From Nitratireductor sp. XY-223 (GTDB lineage Bacteria; Pseudomonadota; Alphaproteobacteria; Rhizobiales; Rhizobiaceae), in NCBI RefSeq assembly GCF_004959855.1, contig NZ_SPNT01000002.1, forward strand, positions 982,520 to 1,046,519: a stretch of 64,000 bases of DNA. The letters run 5' to 3'. The position numbers and the translations under genes were made by a program. Shown here in pieces: positions 1-8,313 of this stretch (position 1 is the first letter of the stretch; each line of letters starts with the position of its first letter). Under the pieces are notes generated by a model. The model did no database searches. It was not told the DNA's origin and saw only the letters and a list, made by a program, of their open reading frames with translations.

Positions 1-594
1 CTCGCGGTGACGGTCATCTGCCTGGCGATCTGCCTGCCGGCAGCGCGGGTGCTGGCGCGCGAGAGCTTCAGGGGTAAAAGCAGCTTCGAGTTCTTCCTGT
101 CGCTGCCGCTGATCGTGCCGGAAGCGGCGATCGGTATCGCGCTGTTGATGATCTTCATCAATCTCGGGCTCGCCGGCAGCTATTTCGGCATCATCATCGC
201 CCATCTGATTCCGACCATCCCCTACATGGTACGCATGCTGACGGCGGTCTATCAGGGGCTCGGGCGCGAATTCGAGGAACAGGCGATGATCCTCGGTGCG
301 ACGCGCTGGCAGATCCTGCGCATGGTGACCCTGCCGATGCTGATGCCCGGCGTCGTGGCCGGTGCGCTGTTCACCTTCCTGGTCTCGAGCAACATCTTCC
401 TGCTCACCTTCTTCCTGGGCCAGGGCAAGATCATCACCTTGCCGACACTGCTGTTTTCCAAGATCTCCGGCGGAACACTCGATGCCTCAGCGGCCGGGAT
501 CACGCTGATCGTGTCGCTTCCGGGCATCATTTTGCTGATCATCTCGGAGCGCTTCATCAAGGAAGAGGCATTCGGCAAGGGCTTTGGAAATTAA
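1..594 (+). CDS. ABC transporter permease (PotC/PotB-like), 5' end outside window
   Basis: This is the C-terminal part of an inner-membrane permease of a binding-protein-dependent ABC importer. The reading frame is open from the first base, so the true start lies upstream and the GTG at 7 is unlikely to be the start. The EAA loop that contacts the ATPase is visible as EEQAMILGATRWQILRMV followed by LPMLMPGV, with hydrophobic segments on both sides. The spermidine/putrescine permease branch is the best guess. The substrate cannot be read from the permease, but the nucleoside hydrolase 50 bp downstream suggests the importer may deliver a nucleoside or a related compound. The stop TAA is at 592-594. 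Confidence 0.85.
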   Translation, partial: LAVTVICLAICLPAARVLARESFRGKSSFEFFLSLPLIVPEAAIGIALLMIFINLGLAGSYFGIIIAHLIPTIPYMVRMLTAVYQGLGREFEEQAMILGATRWQILRMVTLPMLMPGVVAGALFTFLVSSNIFLLTFFLGQGKIITLPTLLFSKISGGTLDASAAGITLIVSLPGIILLIISERFIKEEAFGKGFGN

Positions 595-644
595 CTCTGA
601 ACAATCCGTGACCCGGCGGACCAACCGGCAGAAAGGCTGGGACC

Positions 645-1748
645 ATGAAGACACCCGATTATATCCTTGAACGTTTTCCCAAGCTCAGCGACGAAGAGAT
701 GCAGGCACGGCTGGAACACCCAGGCAAGCCGGTCCGCGTGATCATCGATACCGATGCCGCGAACGAAATCGACGATCAGTTCGCCATTGCCTGGGCGCTG
801 CTGTCGCCCGACAGACTGCATCTCGAAGGCGTGACTGCGGTGCCGTTTTCTTTCCAGCACCACCGCGATGCGATCATCGAGAGCGTGAACCATTTGCGGG
901 AAGGGCGTTCGGCAAGCGACGACAAGGTCGGCAGCCTGCGCGGCTGGGCGGAACGGGTGATCGCCGCCGGCCGCGATGCCGAGGATATCAAGTTCGTCGC
1001 TCCCGACGAGGGTGCCGAGCTTTCCTATGAGGAAATCCTGAGGGTCTATGAAGAATGCCGGGTTTCGCCGGAAGGCAAGGTGTTCCGCGGATCGCCCGGC
1101 TATCTGACATCGCTCGACGAACCGATCGCCTCGCCATCCGCAGATTTCATCATCGAACGTGCACGGGCCAAGCCGGACGAGCTGCTCTACATCTGCGCCA
1201 TGGGCGCGGTCACGAATATCGCTTCGGCTTTCCTGATGGCGCCGGACATCATCCGCAATGTCGTTGTCATCTGGACCTCTGCCTATCCAAGCCACTCGCC
1301 GCACTGCAACGCTCCATCGCTCAATCTGGTTCAGGATCCACTGGCCTCGAGCCTGATCTTCGATTGCGGCGTGCCGCACGTCTATCTGCCCGGTTATTTT
1401 GTCGGTGCCCAGCTTAAGATGTCGCTTCCGGAGATGGATCGTTTCGTCCACGGCAAGAGTGCGATCGCCTCCTACCTGCACCATCTCTTCACCCACAATC
1501 CTCTGCACGAATTGTTTGCGATCACCGATCCGGAGGAGCGCAGCTGGGTGTTGTGGGACCTGATCGACATCGCCTGGCTGTTCGATCCCGAATGGGTGCC
1601 GACCATGCTCGTGCGCTCGCCGGTGCTCGATGATGATCTCTACTGGAAGCACCCGGAGGGCCGCCACCTGATGCGCGAGGCCTACGACGTCAACCGCGAC
1701 GCGATCATGATGGACCTTTACCGGCGGCTGGAGGCGGCGCCGGACTGA
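645..1748 (+). CDS. Nucleoside hydrolase (IUNH family)
   Basis: Predicted cytoplasmic enzyme that cleaves the N-glycosidic bond of ribonucleosides, giving base plus ribose. The N-terminal calcium and ribose-binding aspartate cluster is seen at residues 35-44 as DTDAANEIDD. This is a longer-loop variant of the usual DxDxGxDD motif, so the protein belongs to a divergent subgroup and its substrate is uncertain. At 367 residues it is somewhat longer than classical members (about 310-330). The start is the ATG at 645, because no in-frame alternative has a better ribosome-binding site. It sits 50 bp after the ABC permease on the same strand and probably processes the imported compound. Confidence 0.85.
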   Translation: MKTPDYILERFPKLSDEEMQARLEHPGKPVRVIIDTDAANEIDDQFAIAWALLSPDRLHLEGVTAVPFSFQHHRDAIIESVNHLREGRSASDDKVGSLRGWAERVIAAGRDAEDIKFVAPDEGAELSYEEILRVYEECRVSPEGKVFRGSPGYLTSLDEPIASPSADFIIERARAKPDELLYICAMGAVTNIASAFLMAPDIIRNVVVIWTSAYPSHSPHCNAPSLNLVQDPLASSLIFDCGVPHVYLPGYFVGAQLKMSLPEMDRFVHGKSAIASYLHHLFTHNPLHELFAITDPEERSWVLWDLIDIAWLFDPEWVPTMLVRSPVLDDDLYWKHPEGRHLMREAYDVNRDAIMMDLYRRLEAAPD

Positions 1749-1901
1749 GCCGGCGCCGATCACGGTTTTCTCACCGGAATATGTATTGCCCTTGATTGGC
1801 CAATTGCCGCATTAAGGTTTGACCCTGTGCCGGGCGGGACGAAACATCCTGACTTACCGCCACCGTGCATGCCTTAATTTCTGAGCCAGAGGGGCCATGC
1901 C

Positions 1902-3452
1902 ATGGACAGCCTGTCGACCCTGTTCGTGATGGGAACGCTGCAGTTCCTGTCGACCCTGTTCGTCTTCGCCATCGGATTGGCGGTCCTCGTCGTTGTCGTC
2001 CTTTTCATACTCGACGTCAGCCAGACGGGCGACGCGGTGCGCCGCAATTTTCCGGTGCTCGGACGCTTCCGATACCTGTTTTCGATGCTCGGCGAATTCT
2101 TCCGGCAGTATTTCTTCGCCATGGACCGCGAGGAAATGCCGTTCAACCGGGCGGAGCGCGAGTGGGTCGACCGGGCCGCCAAGAACAAGGACAACACGGT
2201 CGCCTTCGGCTCGAGCAAGAGCCTGACGCCGCCAGGCACGGCCATCTTCGTCAACTGCCCGTTCCCGACGCTGTCGGAAGATGCGTCCGAGGTGCAGCCG
2301 CTGGAGATCGGGCCCTATTGCCGCGAGCCTTTCCAGGCCCCGTCCCTGTTCAACATCTCGGGCATGAGCTACGGCGCATTGTCGACGCCGGCGGTGCGGG
2401 CGCTGTCGAACGGTGCGCGCATGGCCGGCTGCTGGCTGAACACCGGCGAGGGCGGCCTGTCGCCGCATCATCTGGAAGGCGGCTGCGACATCGTTTTCCA
2501 GATCGGAACGGCGAAATACGGCGTCCGCAACGAGAATGGCGAACTCAGCGACGAGAAGCTGCGGGAGGTGGCGGCACACCCGGAAGTCAAGATGTTCGAG
2601 TTGAAGATGAGCCAGGGCGCCAAGCCGGGCAAGGGCGGCATCCTGCCGGGGATCAAGGTAACACCCGAAATCGCGGCCATCCGCGGTATTCCGGCGGGCA
2701 AGGACTCGATTTCGCCCAACCGGCATCCGGAAATCGACAACGCGGCGGAGATGCTGGACATGATCGGGCGCATCCGCGACGCGACCGGCAAGCCGACCGG
2801 TTTCAAGGCGGTGGTCGGCGCCTTCGGCTGGCTCGAGACGATGTGCCGGGAAATCCACAAGCGCGGCATCGAGAGCGCGCCGGACTTCATCACGGTCGAC
2901 AGCGGCGACGGCGGCACGGGCGCGGCGCCCATGCCGCTGATGGACAATGTCGGCCTGCCGGTCAAGGAGGCGCTGCCGCTGGTTGTCGACATCCTCTGCA
3001 AATACGGGCTGCGCGAACGCATCCGCGTCATCGCGTCGGGCAAGCTGATCACGCCTTCGGAAGTCGCCTGGGCGATCGCCGCCGGAGCGGATTTCGTCAC
3101 CTCAGCCCGCGGCTTCATGTTCTCGCTCGGCTGCATCCAGGCGCTCAAGTGCAACCGCAATACCTGCCCGACCGGCATCACCACCCACAACAAGCGGCTG
3201 CAGCGGGGCCTCAATCCGGAAAGCAAGGCCGTGCGTGTCGCCGGCTATTGCACCAACATGATCCACGAAGTGGAGGTGATCGCCCATTCCTGCGGCGTGC
3301 GCCGGCCGCGGCTCCTGCGTCGCATGCATGTCCGCATCGTGCAGGACAACGGCCGCTCGGTCGCCATGGACGAACTCTATCCGTGCCCGCAGACACTGCC
3401 CGAATACACAACGGCCGATGCCGGCAAATCCGTCGAGGCGGCGAGCGCCTGA
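1902..3452 (+). CDS. Membrane-anchored FMN-binding glutamate-synthase-like protein
   Basis: The protein holds the FMN/Fe-S synthase domain of glutamate synthase (Glu_synthase family) but no glutamine amidotransferase domain, so it cannot be a complete GOGAT. Hydrophobic residues at about 10-40 form an N-terminal membrane anchor. The barrel signatures SGMSYGALS, NTGEGG and VDSGDGGTG are present. Cysteines C411, C417 and C422 have the C-x5-C-x4-C spacing of the 3Fe-4S site. A purine-rich ribosome-binding site (GAGGGG near 1889-1894) supports the ATG at 1902. The physiological reaction of this stand-alone subfamily is not established as far as I know. A glutamate or amino-group oxidoreductase role is inferred only. 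Confidence 0.85.
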   Translation: MDSLSTLFVMGTLQFLSTLFVFAIGLAVLVVVVLFILDVSQTGDAVRRNFPVLGRFRYLFSMLGEFFRQYFFAMDREEMPFNRAEREWVDRAAKNKDNTVAFGSSKSLTPPGTAIFVNCPFPTLSEDASEVQPLEIGPYCREPFQAPSLFNISGMSYGALSTPAVRALSNGARMAGCWLNTGEGGLSPHHLEGGCDIVFQIGTAKYGVRNENGELSDEKLREVAAHPEVKMFELKMSQGAKPGKGGILPGIKVTPEIAAIRGIPAGKDSISPNRHPEIDNAAEMLDMIGRIRDATGKPTGFKAVVGAFGWLETMCREIHKRGIESAPDFITVDSGDGGTGAAPMPLMDNVGLPVKEALPLVVDILCKYGLRERIRVIASGKLITPSEVAWAIAAGADFVTSARGFMFSLGCIQALKCNRNTCPTGITTHNKRLQRGLNPESKAVRVAGYCTNMIHEVEVIAHSCGVRRPRLLRRMHVRIVQDNGRSVAMDELYPCPQTLPEYTTADAGKSVEAASA

Positions 3453-3516
3453 GGCCAGCGTTAAAATATCGGCATGGCAGCACTAGCGGAATTCTATTCC
3501 CATTATACCTCGCATT

Positions 3517-3654
3517 GGGGTCCAATGGGGACCGGTAAAGACCTCCTTGATGATACTTTGCTGCATTTTCATGGTGGATTTTGGTTGTGCGCCTTACCCC
3601 TAACCTTTTACCAGGCGCGATTTGAAGGCCCCTCTTAGCAGGGGCCATTTTTTT
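3517..3654 (+). ncRNA. Candidate small RNA with anti-Shine-Dalgarno-like loop
   Basis: The gap after the glutamate-synthase-like gene holds an element that looks like a trans-acting small RNA. A -10-like TATACC at 3504-3509 precedes a small GGTCC/GGACC hairpin (3519-3533). It is followed by ACCTCCTTGATGAT from 3541, which could pair with ribosome-binding sites, and the element ends in a strong intrinsic terminator. The layout recalls the alphaproteobacterial suhB/MmgR (alpha-r8) sRNA class as I remember it. The 5' end is a guess. The alternative is a 3' untranslated region of the upstream gene. Confidence 0.45.
3627..3654 (+). terminator. Rho-independent terminator
   Basis: A perfect 7-bp stem, GGCCCCT (3627-3633) with AGGGGCC (3640-3646), encloses a 6-nt loop. 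It is followed by A and then seven T residues (3648-3654). The T tract lies on the plus strand, so it ends the candidate small RNA or a long transcript from the upstream gene. It does not end the convergent MliC gene. Confidence 0.85.
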
Positions 3655-3695
3655 GGGTGGCAGGTCGTAGGAAGGTCATCCGGCACAAAGGGCGC

Positions 3696-4097
3696 TCATT
3701 CCGCCGCTTTCTTTTCCATCATGCAATGATCGTAGGTCGCCGCGCCGGATTCCACGAGCAGCGCGCCCTTTCCGACACTCCAGAAGACAACGGACTCATC
3801 CCTATTGGCATAGCGAACGCCGCTTCCCGAAAGGGTCTGCGGCAGCGTTATGGTCCGACCGTCACCGAGGGTCAGTTCGACGGATCCGCCCGGCGTCGGC
3901 GGCTGACCCTGCCTCGCCGGCGGTTTCACCGCGCCGTCGAAATAAGCCGCGGTCAGCGTCTTGCCGCCGTCGCAGCGATAACTGTCCGTCGCTACCGGCA
4001 TCTGGGGAACCGCGCCGGCACTGTGGGCCGGATGGCACACGGCAAAGCCGCCCAGAAGCGCTAGCGGGCGAAGGAAATTCGATGCTACCGATCGCAT
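3696..4097 (-). CDS. MliC-type C-type lysozyme inhibitor, secreted
   Basis: A small exported protein of about 133 residues with a cleavable-looking signal peptide (MRSVASNFLRPLALLGGFAV, then an AHSAGA region). The mature part carries the MliC/PliC signatures: YRC near the N-terminus, AAYF, and SGSGVRYAN, with a second Cys (DHC) near the C-terminus. Members of this family bind C-type lysozyme in the periplasm or outer membrane and protect peptidoglycan. The ATG at 4097 is preferred over an upstream TTG at 4109 because TTGGGGTGG is correctly spaced before it. There is no lipobox, so it is probably periplasmic. Confidence 0.8.
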   Translation of the reverse strand: MRSVASNFLRPLALLGGFAVCHPAHSAGAVPQMPVATDSYRCDGGKTLTAAYFDGAVKPPARQGQPPTPGGSVELTLGDGRTITLPQTLSGSGVRYANRDESVVFWSVGKGALLVESGAATYDHCMMEKKAAE

Positions 4098-4500
4098 AAT
4101 CCACCCCAAACGAATCGCTTTGACGAATCTATGCCCAGAATTCGGCTGAAAGGTGGCTTGGCAGGAACCAATTGCATGCGTGGCGGAGGGTGAATCTACC
4201 GATTGCGGCCTATTTCGTACCTGTGATCCGATGCCGCCGGTTTACAGATCATACCTGTGGTTTTTTTCGGGAGTCTGCAAATCCGTCAGCGCGTGGCATC
4301 CGCAGTTCACCGTCCGGGAATGGCCGACCACTTGCGAAGACCACCGTGCTGTCATGGCTCGTGAATGTACGCGGCGGTTGAATTCGGCCGGCCGGCACAT
4401 TTTTCACGCTTGATTCACGTAGAAGTTGCTCAACTCCGGCCATCCGACGGTGCATCGGCAGCCGCCGAATGAAAGCCACGACCGTATCAGGGAGAGGACA
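4098..4500. other. Gene-free stretch upstream of lipoprotein operon
   Basis: I see no credible gene here. The stretch must carry the promoters of the leftward MliC gene and of the rightward lipoprotein operon. An 8-bp direct repeat TACCTGTG occurs at 4218-4225 and 4252-4259, the second just before a run of seven T residues at 4260-4266. No convincing hairpin precedes the T run. Short reading frames here lack ribosome-binding sites. Confidence 0.5.
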
Positions 4501-5388
4501 ATGCAGTTATTGCGCAAGACACTGGTTGTGACGGTGTTGAGTGTCGCGGCCGCGGCCTGCGCCGCGTTGCCGACCACCGAAAAGGTCAAGTCGTTCGGCG
4601 ATGCCGCCGCTTCATCGTCAAGCGCGATGAAGAACGCCCTCAACGCCGACAGGCTTGTCGCTGTGCGTAAAAGCACCGAGCGGGAGGCGAAAGCCTATGT
4701 CACCGGCAAGGCTTACCGCTTGGTTATGACTGCCGAAGAGGAGAGCAACCTCTTAAAGGCAGATGATCAAGTCGCGGTGCTTTCCGCCCTGGATGCTTAC
4801 GCCAAGGCACTGGTCAAGGCTGCCGACAAGGGCGTGATCGACGATCTGGAAACAGCGTCGGTGAATCTGGGAACAGCGGCGGCTTCGCTCGGAGCGGCAG
4901 CGGTTCCGACCGCGGCGCCGATTGTCGGACCGGCATTCAAACTGACGGGGCGTCTTTTGGGTCTCGGGCTAGGCAACGCCTACGCTGCTGAAATCCAGTC
5001 AGTCATCCGGGCGACCGATCCAACAGTGCAGGTGATCGCTACCAACATGCCCAAAAGCCTCGATCCAATAGCGCTTGTAATTCAGGAAGAAGTCAATCGC
5101 TATGAATTCGAGAGACAGAACCTCCTGAATGCGATCCGCAGGGACAAAAAGGTCGACCGCCTGCAGCTGTACAAAGAATACCTGGTTGCCCGCAACGATG
5201 TGGTCGTAATGCAGCAACAGGCTATCAGCATCCGCAAATCGAGCGGCATCTTCAACAAACTCGGAAAAGCACACAAAGCCCTTGCCGACGGGTCGCCCGA
5301 TGCTGCGGCTCTTGTGGCCGATTTCGCAGCCGCGTCCGCGGAACTCGCGGAGCTGATCAAGGCAGTAAGGACAGTGAGTGGAGGATAA
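4501..5388 (+). CDS. Predicted lipoprotein, unknown function
   Basis: I do not recognise this 295-residue protein. Its N-terminus is a clear lipoprotein signal: basic MQLLRK, a hydrophobic run, then the lipobox AAAC with the modified Cys at about residue 20. The rest is predicted to be largely helical and alanine-rich, with a charged segment around residues 200-230 (EEVNRYEFERQN) that may be coiled coil. The start at 4501 is chosen because GGGAGAGGACA precedes it and because it gives a proper signal peptide; the frame is open further upstream. The next gene starts 1 nt after its stop, so the two are co-transcribed and perhaps form one envelope complex. Confidence 0.75.
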   Translation: MQLLRKTLVVTVLSVAAAACAALPTTEKVKSFGDAAASSSSAMKNALNADRLVAVRKSTEREAKAYVTGKAYRLVMTAEEESNLLKADDQVAVLSALDAYAKALVKAADKGVIDDLETASVNLGTAAASLGAAAVPTAAPIVGPAFKLTGRLLGLGLGNAYAAEIQSVIRATDPTVQVIATNMPKSLDPIALVIQEEVNRYEFERQNLLNAIRRDKKVDRLQLYKEYLVARNDVVVMQQQAISIRKSSGIFNKLGKAHKALADGSPDAAALVADFAAASAELAELIKAVRTVSGG

Positions 5389-5389
5389 C

Positions 5390-5833
5390 ATGAACACCAA
5401 CGAACTGGCGCGGACCATTCGAAACAACAACAGACAGATCAGGCGGCGCGTTCCCGAAGGCGTCAGCGGCGCGGCGACGGCGTTTGCCGAAGCGCGCCCA
5501 AGGGGTGGGTCACAATTGTCCCTTCAAGAGGCTTCCAAGGCGCTGGCGGCGACGCATTCCGCGCTTGCGGAGCTGGCGCGCAGATCCAATTCGGATCGCG
5601 AGCGTGCGCGTATTGGACGGATGATGGATGCCGTAATGGATGAGCTCCGGGCTGTCGCTCAGGAGATTTTGAACAGGGAAGGCGAACGCTACCGGCCGAT
5701 TACACCGACGCTGCGCGCCGCTGCGAAGGACCTTTCGGACGTACACAAAAAGGCGCGCAGGACCATCGCGCATCTGAACAACGCGGCTAATCTGCTGAAG
5801 GCATTCGGGTCCATCGTCTCGGCGCTCGGATAG
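5390..5833 (+). CDS. Small helical protein, unknown function
   Basis: A 147-residue soluble protein with no family that I recognise. It is strongly basic and predicted all-helical, with segments such as ALAATHSALAELARRS and LSDVHKKARRTIAHLNN suggesting a helical bundle. The ATG at 5390 is chosen over an in-frame GTG at 5378 because GGAGG (5380-5384) then serves as ribosome-binding site and overlaps the end of the upstream lipoprotein gene. Tight coupling to that gene suggests a partner protein. Confidence 0.7.
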   Translation: MNTNELARTIRNNNRQIRRRVPEGVSGAATAFAEARPRGGSQLSLQEASKALAATHSALAELARRSNSDRERARIGRMMDAVMDELRAVAQEILNREGERYRPITPTLRAAAKDLSDVHKKARRTIAHLNNAANLLKAFGSIVSALG

Positions 5834-5953
5834 TGCCTGTGGCGGTTCAACGCCCGACGGCGGGCCATGCGGCGGCGGAGTCTCGTCGGTGTGCGAGACT
5901 TACCTTCAGGAAGTGAGATCCAGCCGCAGACACCAACGTGAGGAGGTTCGATC

Positions 5954-7975
5954 ATGCTGAAACTTCGTAGGTCCCAAGTCGCGGGTTCGTATGAGGGCAC
6001 CCGAGAAGACTCTCGATTGATATTGCGTGCAGATGTCGGCTCTGACGATTCGATGGGTATCATCAGCGGCGATTTGTATTTTGCCGACGGTGCAGGCGAA
6101 TTCGAATTTCACCACTCCTTTCAAACGACGGGCCTGGTTCTGGAAGAACCGGACGGTGGTACCCAGTTGCTGCGTGGGCCCGTGAAGGTGCATCGGCAAG
6201 ATACACACGACATCGCACGTATAGATCTTCGAATACCGGAGGACGGCGAACTGGTTGCAACATACACGTTTTACCGACTGACCAATTTTGGGCGGCAGAC
6301 CGTGGTTACACTGCTGTTTCCGCTCACAAAAACGTCCAGTTTTTTCCGCCGCGTCGAGTTGGAAATAGATCAAGTAAAAGGTGTGCCGCTGCCAGGCGCG
6401 TTCGATCCTTCCCAGCATCCCGATACGCCGCCCGACTTGCCTTCGCGACCACTTACGCTTGACGGCGCATATAGGCAGGCGGGGATTGAACTTGCAGTTA
6501 CTCTCGGAGGGGAGGATGTCGCCGTCGAAGCGGCTGGCGAGGATGCCCTCTGGACCGATGAAGAACTTCATGCAGCCATGGTCGATAATTTTGCTGCGCA
6601 TGCCGATGTAGCGCAGTGGAGGCTCTATCTGCTGCTCGCAACCAAATATGTTGAGCCCGGCGTGCTCGGCATCATGTTCGATAGCGGCGACGATTTCCCG
6701 CGACAAGGGGCGGCGGTGTTCGCGGAACATCCGTCGATAGCAAACGCCCCTGAACTAGAGCGCGAGAGAGAGTATCTGTTCACCATAGTTCACGAGTTGG
6801 GTCATGCTTTCAATTTCCTCCACTCGTTCCAGAAAGGGATTTTCGAAACCCACGGGATGATGCCGAGACCTGGTTCCCTGAGTTGGATGAATTATCCGGA
6901 TCTCTTTCCATTCGGATATGCCTATCCGGATAACTGGGACGGGTCTGGGCCGTTTTGGACACAGTTCCGGTATGACTTTGACCGGCATGAAATTTCGCAC
7001 CTACGCCACAATGACGCCCTTGAAGTAATCATGGGGGGACGCAGCTTCGGATTCGCCGGACACCTTGAGGAACGGGCATTCGAGCGAGAGGCTGCCGCGC
7101 ACGATATCTCCTTTAAACTGTGGCTGCCGCAGTCGGTGGAATTCATGGAGCAGGTCGAAGGCGATGTCAGGGTGCGCAACGATTCCACAGCGCCGGTGGA
7201 AATTGCGCCAAGCCTGCGTCCGTCTGGCGGGGCTCTGGAAATACTGATCCGCCGCCCCGGAGACCGTTTTCCGAAGGTTTACCGCCATTTCGCTGATAGC
7301 TGCATGCCGATGGCGCGGCGAGTACTTGCTCCCGGAGAGGCAGTGTACCAGGAGCTCAACCTGTCGTTCGGCCGTCGGCACTGGTACGTCGATGAACCCG
7401 GGACTTATGAAGTTCAGGCAATCTACAATTCGCCAGATGGTCGCCGACTTCGTTCAGAAGTCAGAAAGATGCGGGTGCTGCGGCCTGACGAAAGCAGCGA
7501 CAAACTGGCCGCCGATTTCTTTGGCGTGGAGACCGGGACCTACCTCGGGGTCGAGGGGTCCCGAGCACAGCGCCTGACCGGGGCTGCCGACCTCCTTGAA
7601 ACCGTCAGGGAACGCATACCCAAGAGTGCTCTGGCCCATCAAATCGAACGGGTAAACGCGTTGCGAAACACTCGAGTCTTCAAATGCGTCTCTGCAGGAA
7701 AAGTCTATGAGGCCGATAGAAAAGTCGCGGCTGACGGTCTTATCAAGGCACTAAGCGCCAACTTAGCCAAGCGTAGCGTTGGAGTCGCAGAATCCCAATC
7801 TCATCTAAAAGTCTCACGGCAACTAAGAGCAGCTGCTCGATGTTATGCGACCAGTGGCGAGCCCAAGAAAGTCAGGGATACTCTTGCCACATCGAAAGCA
7901 TTCCTTCAGGCCGTTAAAGCACCGAACGCAGCATTGGCGTCACTCGCTGAATTCAGCAAGTCGTTGAGAGTGTAA
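5954..7975 (+). CDS. Metzincin-like zinc metalloprotease, uncharacterised
   Basis: A 673-residue protein with a zinc-protease core. Residues 280-290 read HELGHAFNFLH, i.e. HExxHxxxxxH with H280, E281, H284 and H290. The usual metzincin Gly is replaced by Asn287. A Met-turn-like SWMNYP follows at residues 310-315, which supports a metzincin fold. There is no signal peptide. The N-terminal 270 residues look beta-rich and the C-terminal 250 partly helical; neither is recognised. The start is fixed by AGGAGG at 5941-5946, 7 nt before the ATG. It follows the lipoprotein and small-protein pair by 120 bp and may share their process, for instance cleavage of a large polymer or host protein. The function is inferred from the motif only. 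Confidence 0.75.
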   Translation: MLKLRRSQVAGSYEGTREDSRLILRADVGSDDSMGIISGDLYFADGAGEFEFHHSFQTTGLVLEEPDGGTQLLRGPVKVHRQDTHDIARIDLRIPEDGELVATYTFYRLTNFGRQTVVTLLFPLTKTSSFFRRVELEIDQVKGVPLPGAFDPSQHPDTPPDLPSRPLTLDGAYRQAGIELAVTLGGEDVAVEAAGEDALWTDEELHAAMVDNFAAHADVAQWRLYLLLATKYVEPGVLGIMFDSGDDFPRQGAAVFAEHPSIANAPELEREREYLFTIVHELGHAFNFLHSFQKGIFETHGMMPRPGSLSWMNYPDLFPFGYAYPDNWDGSGPFWTQFRYDFDRHEISHLRHNDALEVIMGGRSFGFAGHLEERAFEREAAAHDISFKLWLPQSVEFMEQVEGDVRVRNDSTAPVEIAPSLRPSGGALEILIRRPGDRFPKVYRHFADSCMPMARRVLAPGEAVYQELNLSFGRRHWYVDEPGTYEVQAIYNSPDGRRLRSEVRKMRVLRPDESSDKLAADFFGVETGTYLGVEGSRAQRLTGAADLLETVRERIPKSALAHQIERVNALRNTRVFKCVSAGKVYEADRKVAADGLIKALSANLAKRSVGVAESQSHLKVSRQLRAAARCYATSGEPKKVRDTLATSKAFLQAVKAPNAALASLAEFSKSLRV

Positions 7976-8031
7976 TTGGCACTGGCCGCATAGACGCGAG
8001 ACGGAAAGCCGACCTGTCAGTCCTGCCGACT

Positions 8032-8298
8032 TTGGCGAACGCTTGGCGTCGATTGCTGTCCTTGTTTGATCCTGAGATCACAAAACAACTTCGTGAACTC
8101 TGGTTAGATGCGGTTCAGCTCGAATTGGATTGGATGATAAATCCCGGCGATACAAATGGTGAGCGAAACAAGGCGCTAAGCAGTCAATCCGGGCCAATGC
8201 TTAAGTACATAGAAGGCAGGGATAGTTCTGGGCCCTCTGCTCGCGAAGAGAAAGTCAGCAATCGACGCGTGCTTCGGTTTAGGCTGGCAGATGTGTGA
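8032..8298 (+). CDS. Doubtful small protein, unknown
   Basis: A possible 88-residue protein starting at TTG (8032) in the 338-bp gap between the metzincin gene and the zinc-ribbon gene. The sequence (DPEITKQLRELWLDAVQLEL) looks protein-like and helical, and its stop is 15 bp before the next gene. However, no ribosome-binding site is visible and the frame stays open back into the metzincin gene. It may be a remnant of a longer gene. Confidence 0.3.
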   Translation: MANAWRRLLSLFDPEITKQLRELWLDAVQLELDWMINPGDTNGERNKALSSQSGPMLKYIEGRDSSGPSAREEKVSNRRVLRFRLADV

Positions 8299-8313
8299 GG
8301 ACGAGGTAGTGTT

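Noticed and set aside
3474-3638. A 54-codon frame (MAALAEFYSHYTSHW...) covering the candidate small RNA
   Set aside because: No ribosome-binding site, its stop lies inside the terminator hairpin, and the overlap with a structured RNA explains the sequence better.
4240-4270. T run after a possible short hairpin, considered as a terminator
   Set aside because: The only stem is about 4 bp (ACAG/CTGT), too weak to call.
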